In this document: piece by piece, positions 24,812 to 32,812 of the stretch | How the letters are laid out: each line of letters opens with the position of its first letter | Numbering within the stretch: the stretch's first letter is position 1 | Assembly (NCBI GenBank): GCA_937899835.1 | Contig: CALCCE010000104.1 | Coordinates: 1-32,911 of the forward strand | Direction: 5' to 3' | DNA length: 32,911 bases | Source of the DNA: an uncultured Flavobacteriales bacterium | GTDB taxonomy: Bacteria > Bacteroidota > Bacteroidia > Flavobacteriales_G > Salibacteraceae | The notes under the pieces: generated by a model | Databases searched by the model: none | What the model was told of the DNA's origin: nothing | Seen by the model: only the letters and a program-made list of their open reading frames with translations | Made by a program: the position numbers and the translations under genes

Positions 24812-26743
24812 ATGAAAACCAAGATTTATTTATTCACCATTTTTTGCTGTGCGCTCTTACAGCAGGGATATGCTCAGGTTTGGAGCAATGCGATTTACGT
24901 TGACCAATTAGGCTCCTCGACTGATATCAATAATAATTTGATACGGTGGGGGGATCTCGAAACATCTCAGCATAGCACTGTCGTCTTGAAGCATGAAGGA
25001 GATATCTCTTATCCTGGTTATCTGCTCCAAGTTTCGCACGACCAATTTACCTTTGAAAACTGGGTCACTGTAACCGATTTAGATGGAAAGGTTGTTTTCA
25101 GCCAAACCATTTCGGGCGCTGGGTTCACCAACCCCTGGCAGCCGGGTGGCGGGAGTTCACAACTCGGATTTGATGATCTCAAAATTATCGCGATCACAGA
25201 GGTTGCTCCTGATAAGCTCGTCTATACCGGATCCTATAAATCCGGGAATTCAGACCCACAAATGACAATCGGTATCCTGGAACTACGCCCAGGTGCATTG
25301 GTACTTAGTAATACAAGAACGATTACCCCATTAAATGTTAGAGGATATGGCTCTGGAACTTGTATTATGCAAAGTCCTTCCGATCCATCTACTGTTTTTG
25401 TTGCAGGGCATAAAGGAGAGGGTAGCTCGTACCACTGTTGGGTGGGTTCATACGATTGGACTGCTGATGTTTTCAAAGATCTAAGGGAATTTGATGACTT
25501 GCGCATTATTCCTTACGATATGACCTTCGATTTGCAAGACCCCGACAAAGCGGTCGTCGTAATTGGACGTAAATGGCAAACTCCTAACATTCAGATTCCC
25601 ATTTGTGAGGACGAAGGCTATTTTTTGTCGAGAGAAACCGTTGTATTTTTTCGATACGTCGAAAATTTAGGGATTCACACCTTGAATGAAATGGACGCTC
25701 GCCCCCTCCATGGAACAGGTGTCCCCAATTTCCCTTACGCACCAAACCTCAACACTTCATTTCAATGGTGCATTGCCACCGATCCCAACAATGAGCAATA
25801 CATTTTTTCGGGCATGGGGCTTTGGCAACGCGAATTCATTGAACCCAATTATGCGATAATGCCTACAGTTGGAATTCTCGAAAGCAACTTGAATCCGTCG
25901 GCCCTTTTCCACCTGGAGTCCGAAGTCTATCAGGAATACGATCATGCACAATTGGATTCGCGTGGAGCAGGCACCTCAGAATTTCGGTTGACTTTTTCTT
26001 CTACAGAAAATTGGACACCCCGCCAGTTTACCAACGGAAAGTATGCAATCACTACGGCCGTTTTTAGCAACCATCCTGCAACTTACGGCACTCCTGTGAG
26101 TGCCAAACGGATGGGAGATGCCAAAACTTCTGCATCCGACCCAAGATACCATTACAGTCAAATATCTATTGCCACGGACTACGATAATGCCACTTATACC
26201 GTAATGGGTACACTTAATAAAATCGTGGCCACGAATCAAACTGCCACCGGTGGTTGGCTACACGTCTTTAAACAAAACATGAATAACGAAATATATGGTA
26301 CCTGTGAAGACCGGGATGTCCTCCATTTCTTTAGTCACTGCTTCACAAAAATACCCGGTCAGGGCAGATATGGGAAACGATTTGATTGTGCTTCCCACTA
26401 TGAACATGGAAGAGCATATGTTTCCGGAGACGTACACAGCTGCCAGGAGGGCTTGTTGCAATCCTACAGAAAAGCGGTGGCTGAAACGGAACAAGAGGCA
26501 GATCAAATTACCGCCCTGCAACTCTACCCCAACCCCAGCCATGGTATTTTCACCATCGAGCTGGAGTCTTCTGAACCAATCACCTATCAGGTTACTACCC
26601 TTACCGGAAAGGTATTGATCGCCACAACACAAGTAAGTAGTCCTCAATTTTCCATCGACTTGACCGATTATTCAGAAGGTATTTACTTGCTGCACCTGCA
26701 ACGCTCCCAGGCTGTAGAAACCATTAAACTGGCCAAACATTAA
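24812..26743 (+). CDS. T9SS cargo protein of unknown function
   Basis: 643 residues: a signal peptide (MKTKIYLFTIFCCALLQQGYAQ), a ~540-residue body of unrecognised fold, and a type IX secretion sorting domain (about 565-643) with LQLYPNPSHGIFTIEL and YSEGIYLLHLQRSQAVETIKLAKH. The body is rich in short beta-strand-like and aromatic segments. It has many Cys in its last part (TCEDRDVLHFFSHC, DCASHY, CQEG), which may form disulfides after export. It should be secreted or attached to the cell surface. It ends at a terminator and is the first gene after the sensor/regulator pair. Confidence 0.8.
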   Translation: MKTKIYLFTIFCCALLQQGYAQVWSNAIYVDQLGSSTDINNNLIRWGDLETSQHSTVVLKHEGDISYPGYLLQVSHDQFTFENWVTVTDLDGKVVFSQTISGAGFTNPWQPGGGSSQLGFDDLKIIAITEVAPDKLVYTGSYKSGNSDPQMTIGILELRPGALVLSNTRTITPLNVRGYGSGTCIMQSPSDPSTVFVAGHKGEGSSYHCWVGSYDWTADVFKDLREFDDLRIIPYDMTFDLQDPDKAVVVIGRKWQTPNIQIPICEDEGYFLSRETVVFFRYVENLGIHTLNEMDARPLHGTGVPNFPYAPNLNTSFQWCIATDPNNEQYIFSGMGLWQREFIEPNYAIMPTVGILESNLNPSALFHLESEVYQEYDHAQLDSRGAGTSEFRLTFSSTENWTPRQFTNGKYAITTAVFSNHPATYGTPVSAKRMGDAKTSASDPRYHYSQISIATDYDNATYTVMGTLNKIVATNQTATGGWLHVFKQNMNNEIYGTCEDRDVLHFFSHCFTKIPGQGRYGKRFDCASHYEHGRAYVSGDVHSCQEGLLQSYRKAVAETEQEADQITALQLYPNPSHGIFTIELESSEPITYQVTTLTGKVLIATTQVSSPQFSIDLTDYSEGIYLLHLQRSQAVETIKLAKH

Positions 26744-26817
26744 GGTTTTACCAGGCTTCCCACTTTGCCGGATACACTTAGGGCAGTATCATCCGATTAC
26801 CCGGGCTAAGTTGTAGC

Positions 26818-26862
26818 AAAAGCGAACTCTCTTTCTCAAGGGAAGGTGAGTTCGCTTTTTTA
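26818..26862 (+). terminator. Rho-independent terminator after the T9SS cargo gene
   Basis: AAAAGCGAACTC (26818-26829) pairs with GAGTTCGCTTTT (26848-26859); the 3' T-run reaches into TTTTTT. Stem of 12 with an 18-base loop. Confidence 0.85.
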
Positions 26863-26941
26863 TTACTTCCACAGACCGAATTTACTATTCAATCCAAAAA
26901 GAAATTCGGTAAACAAAGGCTATTGGAAAACCAGCGCTTTT

Positions 26942-28480
26942 CTACCGTTTCACCAGGCGTTCTACCTGAAAAGTATTTCCACTTTGGAGCTGCAGGAAAT
27001 ATACACCTGAAGCCACTCCGTTAAGGTCAATGGTTTCTTGCACTGCAGCACCATCGGTACCCGCCAATTGCCACGCCATTACACTGCGGCCATTCATATC
27101 TTTCAGCTCAACATTGGCCATTTCACCTTGGAAGTTGTCAATTCTAATTACGGTTTCACCGTTGGCCGGATTGGGATAAACCGAGAAAGCCATGGCCTCT
27201 CCCCCGTTCAACACCGCTTGAACCTGCGCAATTTTCTCCTCCGACAGATCGGCCACCGCAAGGCGAGGAGAAATAGAATTGCAATCACGTTCTAACCGCC
27301 AAAACCCAAAAAGAAAAGTACTGGTATTGGCCCTGCGCATAATCCACCCACTGGCATTGACTACTGCTCCTACAGGGTAAGCTTGTCCAGGATTGAAAGC
27401 AGGGATATTGTTTTGATTTAGCCTATTGGGCCTAAAAAAATTCCACATTTCATCAGTTGCACTGATGTCCAGATTCATATTTCCGAAATTCGGAAAAAAG
27501 TTATTGATGAGCTCCAGGACATCGTCCCGGAACCAAACGGGATAGGCACTGTAACCACCGGGCCAAAGATGCCCACCGTTGTTGACACGAATCCTGCGCA
27601 CCCGCGTAGGGGCAAACCAGCTATTGAAATAATGATCAATATCTACTGAACTGCCATCGGTTGTATTGGTGTTTACATTGGTGGTTACAGTAGCAGGATT
27701 TATAACTGCGTTTATACTCGTCCATTCATCAATGCCGCTTTCAACATCGAAATAATTCGCGTTGTTAAACACCGGATTGAAAGCTACATTGTCGTAATCC
27801 ACCTGAGTATCGCCTGTGCCGTGAATGTGGAGGATGGGCATGAGGCGGCAAGGTACACTTGCAATGACATCACGAGGAGTCAAAGCCGCAAAAATGGCCA
27901 CCGCAGCGAGCCGGTTAGCGAGCGATTCGGTAGCGTGAAAGGTGCGAAAGCCGCCACCCGACTCGCCACACATGTACACCCGTTGCGGGTCAATATTATG
28001 ATCCGCGATCATTTTATCGATCAAATCATTGAAAAAGTCCATATCATCATTGATGATGGCCGCATCTTCTACCGCCCATTGGAAAGATTGCTGGGCAATA
28101 CCAGGAATATTGAAAGTGGGAGCGGTGACCGTTTTACCGTTGGGATACACCACAATAAAGCTCTCATCTTCTGCCTTTTGATCAAAACTGGTTTGTACCG
28201 CCATCAAATTGCCATCGGCGGTGTTTCCGTGCAGGGCAATTACCAAGGCTGGCCTTTGCCCACCCGTAATTTTTGTGGATTTGTAGAAGCCATAGGTTCG
28301 GGTTTCCCCGCCTACGTTGATGCTCTCATAAGGTTTTTCAATTCGGTCTTTTACATCGAAAGGAACAACCAAGGTGCCACCACTGGGCAGCGGGACTCCG
28401 GTGTCGAATCCGGTTTGCGCAGAGGCGCCAAAGGCCCCCAAAAGAAAGAGAAAAAACAGCGACTTGGGTAAGCATTTCAT
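26942..28480 (-). CDS. T9SS-secreted PHB-depolymerase/LpqC-like esterase
   Basis: 512 residues with signal peptide (SLFFLFLLGAFGASAQ). The catalytic domain has RTYGFYKS, PALVIALHGNTADG, a nucleophile elbow CGESGGG (Ser174), the acid region HGTGDTQVDYD (Asp224 or Asp228) and NNGGHLWPGGY (His304), a complete triad of the poly(3-hydroxybutyrate) depolymerase / LpqC esterase family. A C-terminal type IX sorting domain follows: FSVYPNPANGETVIRI and GVASGVYFLQLQSGNTFQVERLVKR. It is likely an extracellular or surface esterase acting on a polyester or feruloyl-type substrate; the exact substrate cannot be stated. Confidence 0.88.
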   Translation of the reverse strand: MKCLPKSLFFLFLLGAFGASAQTGFDTGVPLPSGGTLVVPFDVKDRIEKPYESINVGGETRTYGFYKSTKITGGQRPALVIALHGNTADGNLMAVQTSFDQKAEDESFIVVYPNGKTVTAPTFNIPGIAQQSFQWAVEDAAIINDDMDFFNDLIDKMIADHNIDPQRVYMCGESGGGFRTFHATESLANRLAAVAIFAALTPRDVIASVPCRLMPILHIHGTGDTQVDYDNVAFNPVFNNANYFDVESGIDEWTSINAVINPATVTTNVNTNTTDGSSVDIDHYFNSWFAPTRVRRIRVNNGGHLWPGGYSAYPVWFRDDVLELINNFFPNFGNMNLDISATDEMWNFFRPNRLNQNNIPAFNPGQAYPVGAVVNASGWIMRRANTSTFLFGFWRLERDCNSISPRLAVADLSEEKIAQVQAVLNGGEAMAFSVYPNPANGETVIRIDNFQGEMANVELKDMNGRSVMAWQLAGTDGAAVQETIDLNGVASGVYFLQLQSGNTFQVERLVKR

Positions 28481-28823
28481 AATTGCATGAATTGTTGGTT
28501 TGAGCCGGCAAGAAGTGAAATCCTAAGCCCACCATCATCACTCAATCGCGGTGAAACTACCTTACCCCCGACCGGGGGAACGGCCACAAAAAACTTATTT
28601 ACAGCCACTTAAATAGAAAATTATTTTCAACCCCGTTCTATCATAAAAACTGAAAGTACAGGACAAATCCACCTAAGTACCATCTATATGAGAATCCGAA
28701 AATCGATTGGAATGTGGCAGAATCACCCTGTCTCAGGACCGGTGACTTCTTTCAATAGAGATGGGTAGGACTCCACAATTTCAAGGAGCCCTATGGCGAA
28801 AAAACCTCTAAGGAAAAGTGCTT
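28481..28823. other. Intergenic region with a C/G palindrome
   Basis: These 343 bases between two minus-strand genes hold no gene. The only strong structure is the palindrome CCCCCG-AC-CGGGGG (28565-28578), about 85 bases upstream of the esterase start; it may be an operator or a 5' UTR hairpin. No TAnnTTTG promoter was found for the esterase. No terminator was seen for the TPR regulator, whose stop is at 28824. Confidence 0.4.
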
Positions 28824-30512
28824 TTAGCCGACTTGAGAAGTAAGCGGTTGCGTAAGGCCCGAAGAAAGTTCTAAGGCTTTGAGCACCAACGAAGCCTTCT
28901 GGTTGCCCGAAGAAGAATCGATGTCGAACTGGCGGTACATTTTTTTTAGGCTCGACCGTACACCTTCGAACCCTACAAACACTTTATCGGCCAACTCGCG
29001 GTTGGTGAGTCCGGGGGATTGATACAACTTGTCTAAGATGGCCCAATCGGTTTCGTTCAGGCGGTATTCCAAACTTGCTTCAATGCGTTCCCGGTTCAAC
29101 TCTCCTTTGAACTCTACCTGAGGTCCTGCCTCAAACACCGATTTGAGTTGACTCACTTGTTGCAAAAGCAGTCTTTTTTCAGCCTTACTGCGTTGGTATT
29201 TCCACATCCAATACACGCAACCGCCTGATCCGAGCAAAATTAAAATGGCGATGCCCAATAAGTAGTTGAAGCGGGTTTGACTGGCCGTCAAACTTTGCTC
29301 CATCCGCTCTGTTTCACGCAGTTGTTCAAAGCTCAGGCTGTCCAACTGACGTTGTCGTAGCAACTCATACCGCAATTCACTGGCTACAATGTTTTCCTTG
29401 TTTTTCAACTCTTTGATGCTGTCTTTCAAGGCTGTATAGCGTTCGAAATACAAAAGGGTTTTTTCGGGTTGCGACCGGGTTTTGTAAAAATCATAAAGGG
29501 CAAGGTTGGCCTCTTGAAGTCCCACTAGATAATCCGCTTCCTGATGCAACTTTAAGGCACGTTCCAATTGAACCAGAGCCGCATCAGCATCGCCTAAAGC
29601 CGCCTGGATGGTTCCCATCAAAATATAGGTTTCGGCCGTGCCGATCCGATGGCTACAGGCCTGAAACAGCTCGCTGCTTCGCCGGGCAAAAGGCAAGGCC
29701 AACACCCATTCTTCTTGTTCAGCATACGCAGTACCAATCCCCAGCAACGTATTGGCCATAGGCACCCGCTCCCCTGTTTCTTCAAAATAGAGCAGCGCTT
29801 TAGACAGAATTTGAATGGATTTATCGTATTGCTGGGTGTGGATGTACAGAAAACCGAGGTTGGTGTGAGCGGTAGAAAAATAACTGCGATCCGGCCAATT
29901 CTTGCAAAACCCCAGCAACTCCTGATACAGATCTTCAGCATGTTGGTAGCGCTCCAACTTGGTATACAAGTTGGCCAGGTTGTTGAGCGAACTCACCCGC
30001 GCAATAGAATCGCCCATTTCCACCGCATGTTCCTGGGCTTTTCGGAAGTAGTTGAGCGAAACTTCAAAGTCAGAGATGGTAGCATAGGCAATGCCCAACA
30101 TGTTGTAGCAAGTACCTTCTTTTACCCGAAAACCTTCCTTCTTGCAAATTTTCAGTGCCTTGTCAATGAATCCTACCGCTTCCAAGGGCTCTTGACGCAA
30201 CGAATGGACTTCCGCCATGTCCAGGTAAGCCGCCACTAATAAACGTTGATTTTGATTCCCTTCAGCAAAAGCAAGCTCTTGTTTACTGTAAAGCAAAGCA
30301 CTGTCTTGCTGGTGGTAGCGGTAGTGTCTATAAAGTGCCCGTACCCCGGCCTGTCGCTTCTCAATGGGTTGAGAAGTATCCTCGAATTGCTTTCGCAAGC
30401 TATCAGCATTGAACTCTGCTTGGGCAGAAAACACAGAAGACATCAACAAGAAAAGTGGCAATAAGGCCCGGATAACAATGATCCTATGATTAGCAAACGT
30501 AGCGGTGAGCAC
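28824..30512 (-). CDS. Membrane TPR regulator with C-terminal helix-turn-helix
   Basis: 562 residues from GTG 30512. A signal/anchor (IRALLPLFLLMSSVFSAQA) precedes at least seven tetratricopeptide repeats (for example SLNYFRKAQEHAVEMGD, AHTNLGFLYIHTQQYDKSI), a membrane helix (YLLGIAILILLGSGGCVYWMW, about 415-435), and a LuxR-like HTH at about 488-550 (LNETDWAILDKLYQSPGLTNRELADKVFVGFEGVRSSLKK). This TPR-TM-HTH architecture is common in Bacteroidota as a one-component regulator tethered in the membrane. A promoter is at 30547-30576. Targets are unknown; the neighbouring T9SS esterase is the next gene downstream in the same direction. Confidence 0.9.
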   Translation of the reverse strand: MLTATFANHRIIVIRALLPLFLLMSSVFSAQAEFNADSLRKQFEDTSQPIEKRQAGVRALYRHYRYHQQDSALLYSKQELAFAEGNQNQRLLVAAYLDMAEVHSLRQEPLEAVGFIDKALKICKKEGFRVKEGTCYNMLGIAYATISDFEVSLNYFRKAQEHAVEMGDSIARVSSLNNLANLYTKLERYQHAEDLYQELLGFCKNWPDRSYFSTAHTNLGFLYIHTQQYDKSIQILSKALLYFEETGERVPMANTLLGIGTAYAEQEEWVLALPFARRSSELFQACSHRIGTAETYILMGTIQAALGDADAALVQLERALKLHQEADYLVGLQEANLALYDFYKTRSQPEKTLLYFERYTALKDSIKELKNKENIVASELRYELLRQRQLDSLSFEQLRETERMEQSLTASQTRFNYLLGIAILILLGSGGCVYWMWKYQRSKAEKRLLLQQVSQLKSVFEAGPQVEFKGELNRERIEASLEYRLNETDWAILDKLYQSPGLTNRELADKVFVGFEGVRSSLKKMYRQFDIDSSSGNQKASLVLKALELSSGLTQPLTSQVG

Positions 30513-30546
30513 GACAATCCAGATTTTGGTGGTGTAGCAGTGGTTC

Positions 30547-30576
30547 CAAATTTATACCAAGGCAGAGCATTCGAAA
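30547..30576 (-). promoter_or_regulatory. Bacteroidetes-type promoter for the TPR/HTH regulator
   Basis: On the minus strand, TAAATTTG (30554-30547) matches TAnnTTTG, and TTTC (30576-30573) is a near -33 box, 18 bases upstream. It lies 35 bases before GTG 30512. Confidence 0.55.
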
Positions 30577-30776
30577 AAGTGATTCAATTTTGAAGTAGAA
30601 GTTACAAAAAGCATCCGTTTTAGGGATTGTTGCCCATTGGTGTAGCGCTATGTGGGTTTGAAAGGATTGCCAACTGCAATCTAATAGCTATTGGTTTGAA
30701 TACGTTAGTTAACTTGGTATCAACTTTTCTAAAAGTGTGCCCCTAACTATCAATTCGCAAACCTCTACTTATAAAA

Positions 30777-31313
30777 ATGCGTATTTCACTCTTATTATTG
30801 CTGCTGTTTGGAACATACATGCCCACAGCATTGATGGGGCAAAATGATTTAAAGAAGTGCATGAGAAAGCTGAAGCTCGATTCGAGTCAGGTCGCTTTTT
30901 CAAAAGAAAAGGTAATCATGTATCCAAGAGGCTTTATTTACGCCACCGCCAACCTGAAGGTAGTGCAATATTTAGGCTGTTTTAGCACTGATATCCATGA
31001 TTTCAACCAATATGTTGAAAACAGCCAAACTTCCATTACCCTGGAATCAAACGATACGATCATTCGACAATTAGCAGGATATCATGATACAATTGCTGTC
31101 CTATCCCTCAACAACCAACTGGCGAACTTGAAGACCTTCAGCGGAGAACCACTGCTCATGGAGCAGGCCAACTATGATTTCATAGTGGTATATTTCTTCG
31201 ACGAGACAGTTATCGATCGCTACCTAAAAAGAAACTTCAGGCATTTTGTAAGGTATGCCAAAAGAAACCCTCAAAAGAAGATCAAAATCATTGGGGTTAC
31301 TCAAAGCTGTTAG
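30777..31313 (+). CDS. Exported protein of unknown function
   Basis: 178 residues with a signal peptide (MRISLLLLLLFGTYMPTALMGQ). The mature part starts NDLKKCMRKLKLDSSQVAFSKEK and ends KRNPQKKIKIIGVTQSC. YDFIVVYFFDETVIDRYLKRNFRHF resembles a thioredoxin-like or other alpha/beta core strand-helix, but no CxxC or other active motif is present. It has a Cys near each end. No close family was recognised. It is followed after 9 bases by the AT-rich operon and may lead it. Confidence 0.72.
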   Translation: MRISLLLLLLFGTYMPTALMGQNDLKKCMRKLKLDSSQVAFSKEKVIMYPRGFIYATANLKVVQYLGCFSTDIHDFNQYVENSQTSITLESNDTIIRQLAGYHDTIAVLSLNNQLANLKTFSGEPLLMEQANYDFIVVYFFDETVIDRYLKRNFRHFVRYAKRNPQKKIKIIGVTQSC

Positions 31314-31322
31314 TACATTAAG

Positions 31323-31691
31323 ATGAAACTGATAATAGAATTCCCAATGAATATTGTTTGCTCCTACAACGGAGCAAGTAATCTCGATGAGACATTAGAA
31401 AACAATCTTTCATACTTGATTGGGAAACATTGTTACGATAATAATATTGACTTCAAAATCTTGAAGTTAGATTTCGTTAAACCTGAACCAAATGTTAATG
31501 ACGAACTGATTCGATACCAAATTGAAATTGGAATGAGTCCAATTGATTTCAATACAGATTGGATTTTAAATGAATTAGAAATTGAAAATTGGGAAAAGGG
31601 ATTGACAATCAAGTCTGAAAATGATGAGATTCTGCACGCTGATGAATATACAGCTGATATTCAGTATCGGAGAAAACTAAAAAAGAAATAA
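31323..31691 (+). CDS. Small hypothetical protein, first gene of the AT-rich operon
   Basis: 122 residues, soluble, acidic, with an alternation of short strands and helices (KLIIEFPMNIVCSYNGASNL, ENNLSYLIGKHCYDNNIDFKILKLDF, DELIRYQIEIG, WILNELEIENW) and a basic tail (YRRKLKKK). No family was recognised. Codon and base usage is visibly more AT-rich than genes to the left, fitting acquisition from elsewhere. The next start follows the stop as TAA-C-ATG, the same junction as at 32811-32813, which suggests one transcript. Confidence 0.7.
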   Translation: MKLIIEFPMNIVCSYNGASNLDETLENNLSYLIGKHCYDNNIDFKILKLDFVKPEPNVNDELIRYQIEIGMSPIDFNTDWILNELEIENWEKGLTIKSENDEILHADEYTADIQYRRKLKKK

Positions 31692-31692
31692 C

Positions 31693-31823
31693 ATGCTTCA
31701 ACAAGAGCTAAAATATATGTCAAACCAACCTAACCCTTTCACGACATTTTAGACAAAACGTTTACAACAAACGAAGATTTAAAGTGCAAGATTACTTTTT
31801 CCTTGAAAAATGCATACCATTAG
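31693..31823 (+). pseudogene. Small gene with disrupted frame at a C-CCT-TTC heptamer
   Basis: ATG 31693 starts one base after the previous stop and gives 19 codons ending with TAG at 31750-31752. The other reading frame, entered by slipping back one base, continues PFHDILDKTFTTNEDLKCKITF to a stop at 31821-31823, overlapping the start of the next gene by 14 bases. The change falls exactly at CCCTTTC (31734-31740), which has the form of a -1 slippery heptamer in the starting frame. Reading through it would give a coherent 43-residue protein. It could equally be a plain one-base mutation or sequencing error. Family unknown. Confidence 0.35.
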
Positions 31824-32811
31824 ACCTTTAGAAGATGTAGTAAAAGAAAGACCATTCTTTTTCTTAGGAAATCCGATTCACCAAAGAGTAATCAAATTGA
31901 TTCATGAAATGATGATCAATTGTATTGCAATAAATGGTAGACAAAGCTGTGGGATAGAAATAGAATTGACAGGTAACCAGAGTTTCCTATTCAGGTTTAA
32001 AGCATCTCAGACTTTAGAACACATAGCAGAAGAAATATTAGAACATAAAGCGACTGAAAAAAATCAATATCTGATAATTGGAAAAATACTTTGTAAATAT
32101 TTTAATTTAAGCATTGAGAATAAGTTTCATTTGTTGATGAGCCTACAACTCGACCCAAAAGTATTTTCCAATTCTCTAAATTACTTCAAATTACTATCAG
32201 CAGTTGAGCTTTTTACTGCTCTAAACAGAAATTCAGAAGTAACCTTGATGGATAACAGGGGCAAATACCGACAAAGAAACCACCTCTGTTTTCCCGAAGG
32301 AATACTGCACCTTCACAACAGGAACATGCATGATGTGCTTAGTATTTCTCAATTTGAAATTGATTTTGACAGCAAAATAAAAGGCAAAGATTATCAATTT
32401 TACCTTACTTATCGTGGTGATTGGTATCCTGAGCCTGTGATTCATGCCTATGCGAATAACATCTCCAATACCTCAGGAGGATCCTTAATTGATGGAATTA
32501 TTTCCGGATTTATACATGGTTTGGAAGCATACGTAGCGCACCAAAAGTTAAAGTACTATAAAATAAAGAAGACCAAAATATTCAATGGGTTAATCTTAAC
32601 CGCCCACGTTAGAGGAGATAAATTTTCCTTTGGAGGTAGCTTTAAAGAAAGTTTGGAGGATGATGTGGTAAAAGAAGATGTTGCAACGGTGATGAAAAAA
32701 GAAACCAACAAATTTCTTTCCCAAAACCAACAAGCAGCCATCGATTTTCTCAGCCGGTTCGATGAATCTCAATTGGGTAGTGCAATGTTTGACCTTTCTC
32801 AAGAGCGATAA
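31810..32811 (+). CDS. Degenerate GyrB/ParE-like protein (GHKL plus transducer domains, no TOPRIM)
   Basis: 333 residues aligning by eye with type IIA topoisomerase B subunits: VVKERPFFFLGN (cf. VRKRPGMYIG), IHEMMINCI (cf. the VDN-containing N box; Glu33 and Asn37 keep the E-x3-N spacing), NRGKYRQR (149-156; cf. GKxYRQRF), NNISNTSGGSLIDG (216-229; cf. NNINTxEGGTHxxG), GLILTAHV, FSFGGSFKESL (cf. FEGQTKxKLG, with Lys279 kept but Gln lost) and SQNQQAAIDFL. The G1 box DNGRGIP, the glycine-rich ATP lid and the Asp of the N box are missing, and the protein ends before any TOPRIM. It is probably unable to hydrolyse ATP normally. It may bind DNA or gyrase, or act in a defence or toxin-related role (inference). 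Confidence 0.75.
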   Translation: MHTIRPLEDVVKERPFFFLGNPIHQRVIKLIHEMMINCIAINGRQSCGIEIELTGNQSFLFRFKASQTLEHIAEEILEHKATEKNQYLIIGKILCKYFNLSIENKFHLLMSLQLDPKVFSNSLNYFKLLSAVELFTALNRNSEVTLMDNRGKYRQRNHLCFPEGILHLHNRNMHDVLSISQFEIDFDSKIKGKDYQFYLTYRGDWYPEPVIHAYANNISNTSGGSLIDGIISGFIHGLEAYVAHQKLKYYKIKKTKIFNGLILTAHVRGDKFSFGGSFKESLEDDVVKEDVATVMKKETNKFLSQNQQAAIDFLSRFDESQLGSAMFDLSQER

Positions 32812-32812
32812 C

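Noticed and set aside
27821-28471. 216-codon open frame on the plus strand opposite the esterase gene
   Set aside because: The minus frame carries signal peptide, triad and sorting domain; the plus frame has none of these.
29649-30239. 196-codon plus-strand frame opposite the TPR regulator
   Set aside because: It is antisense to clear tetratricopeptide repeats and shows no recognisable domain.
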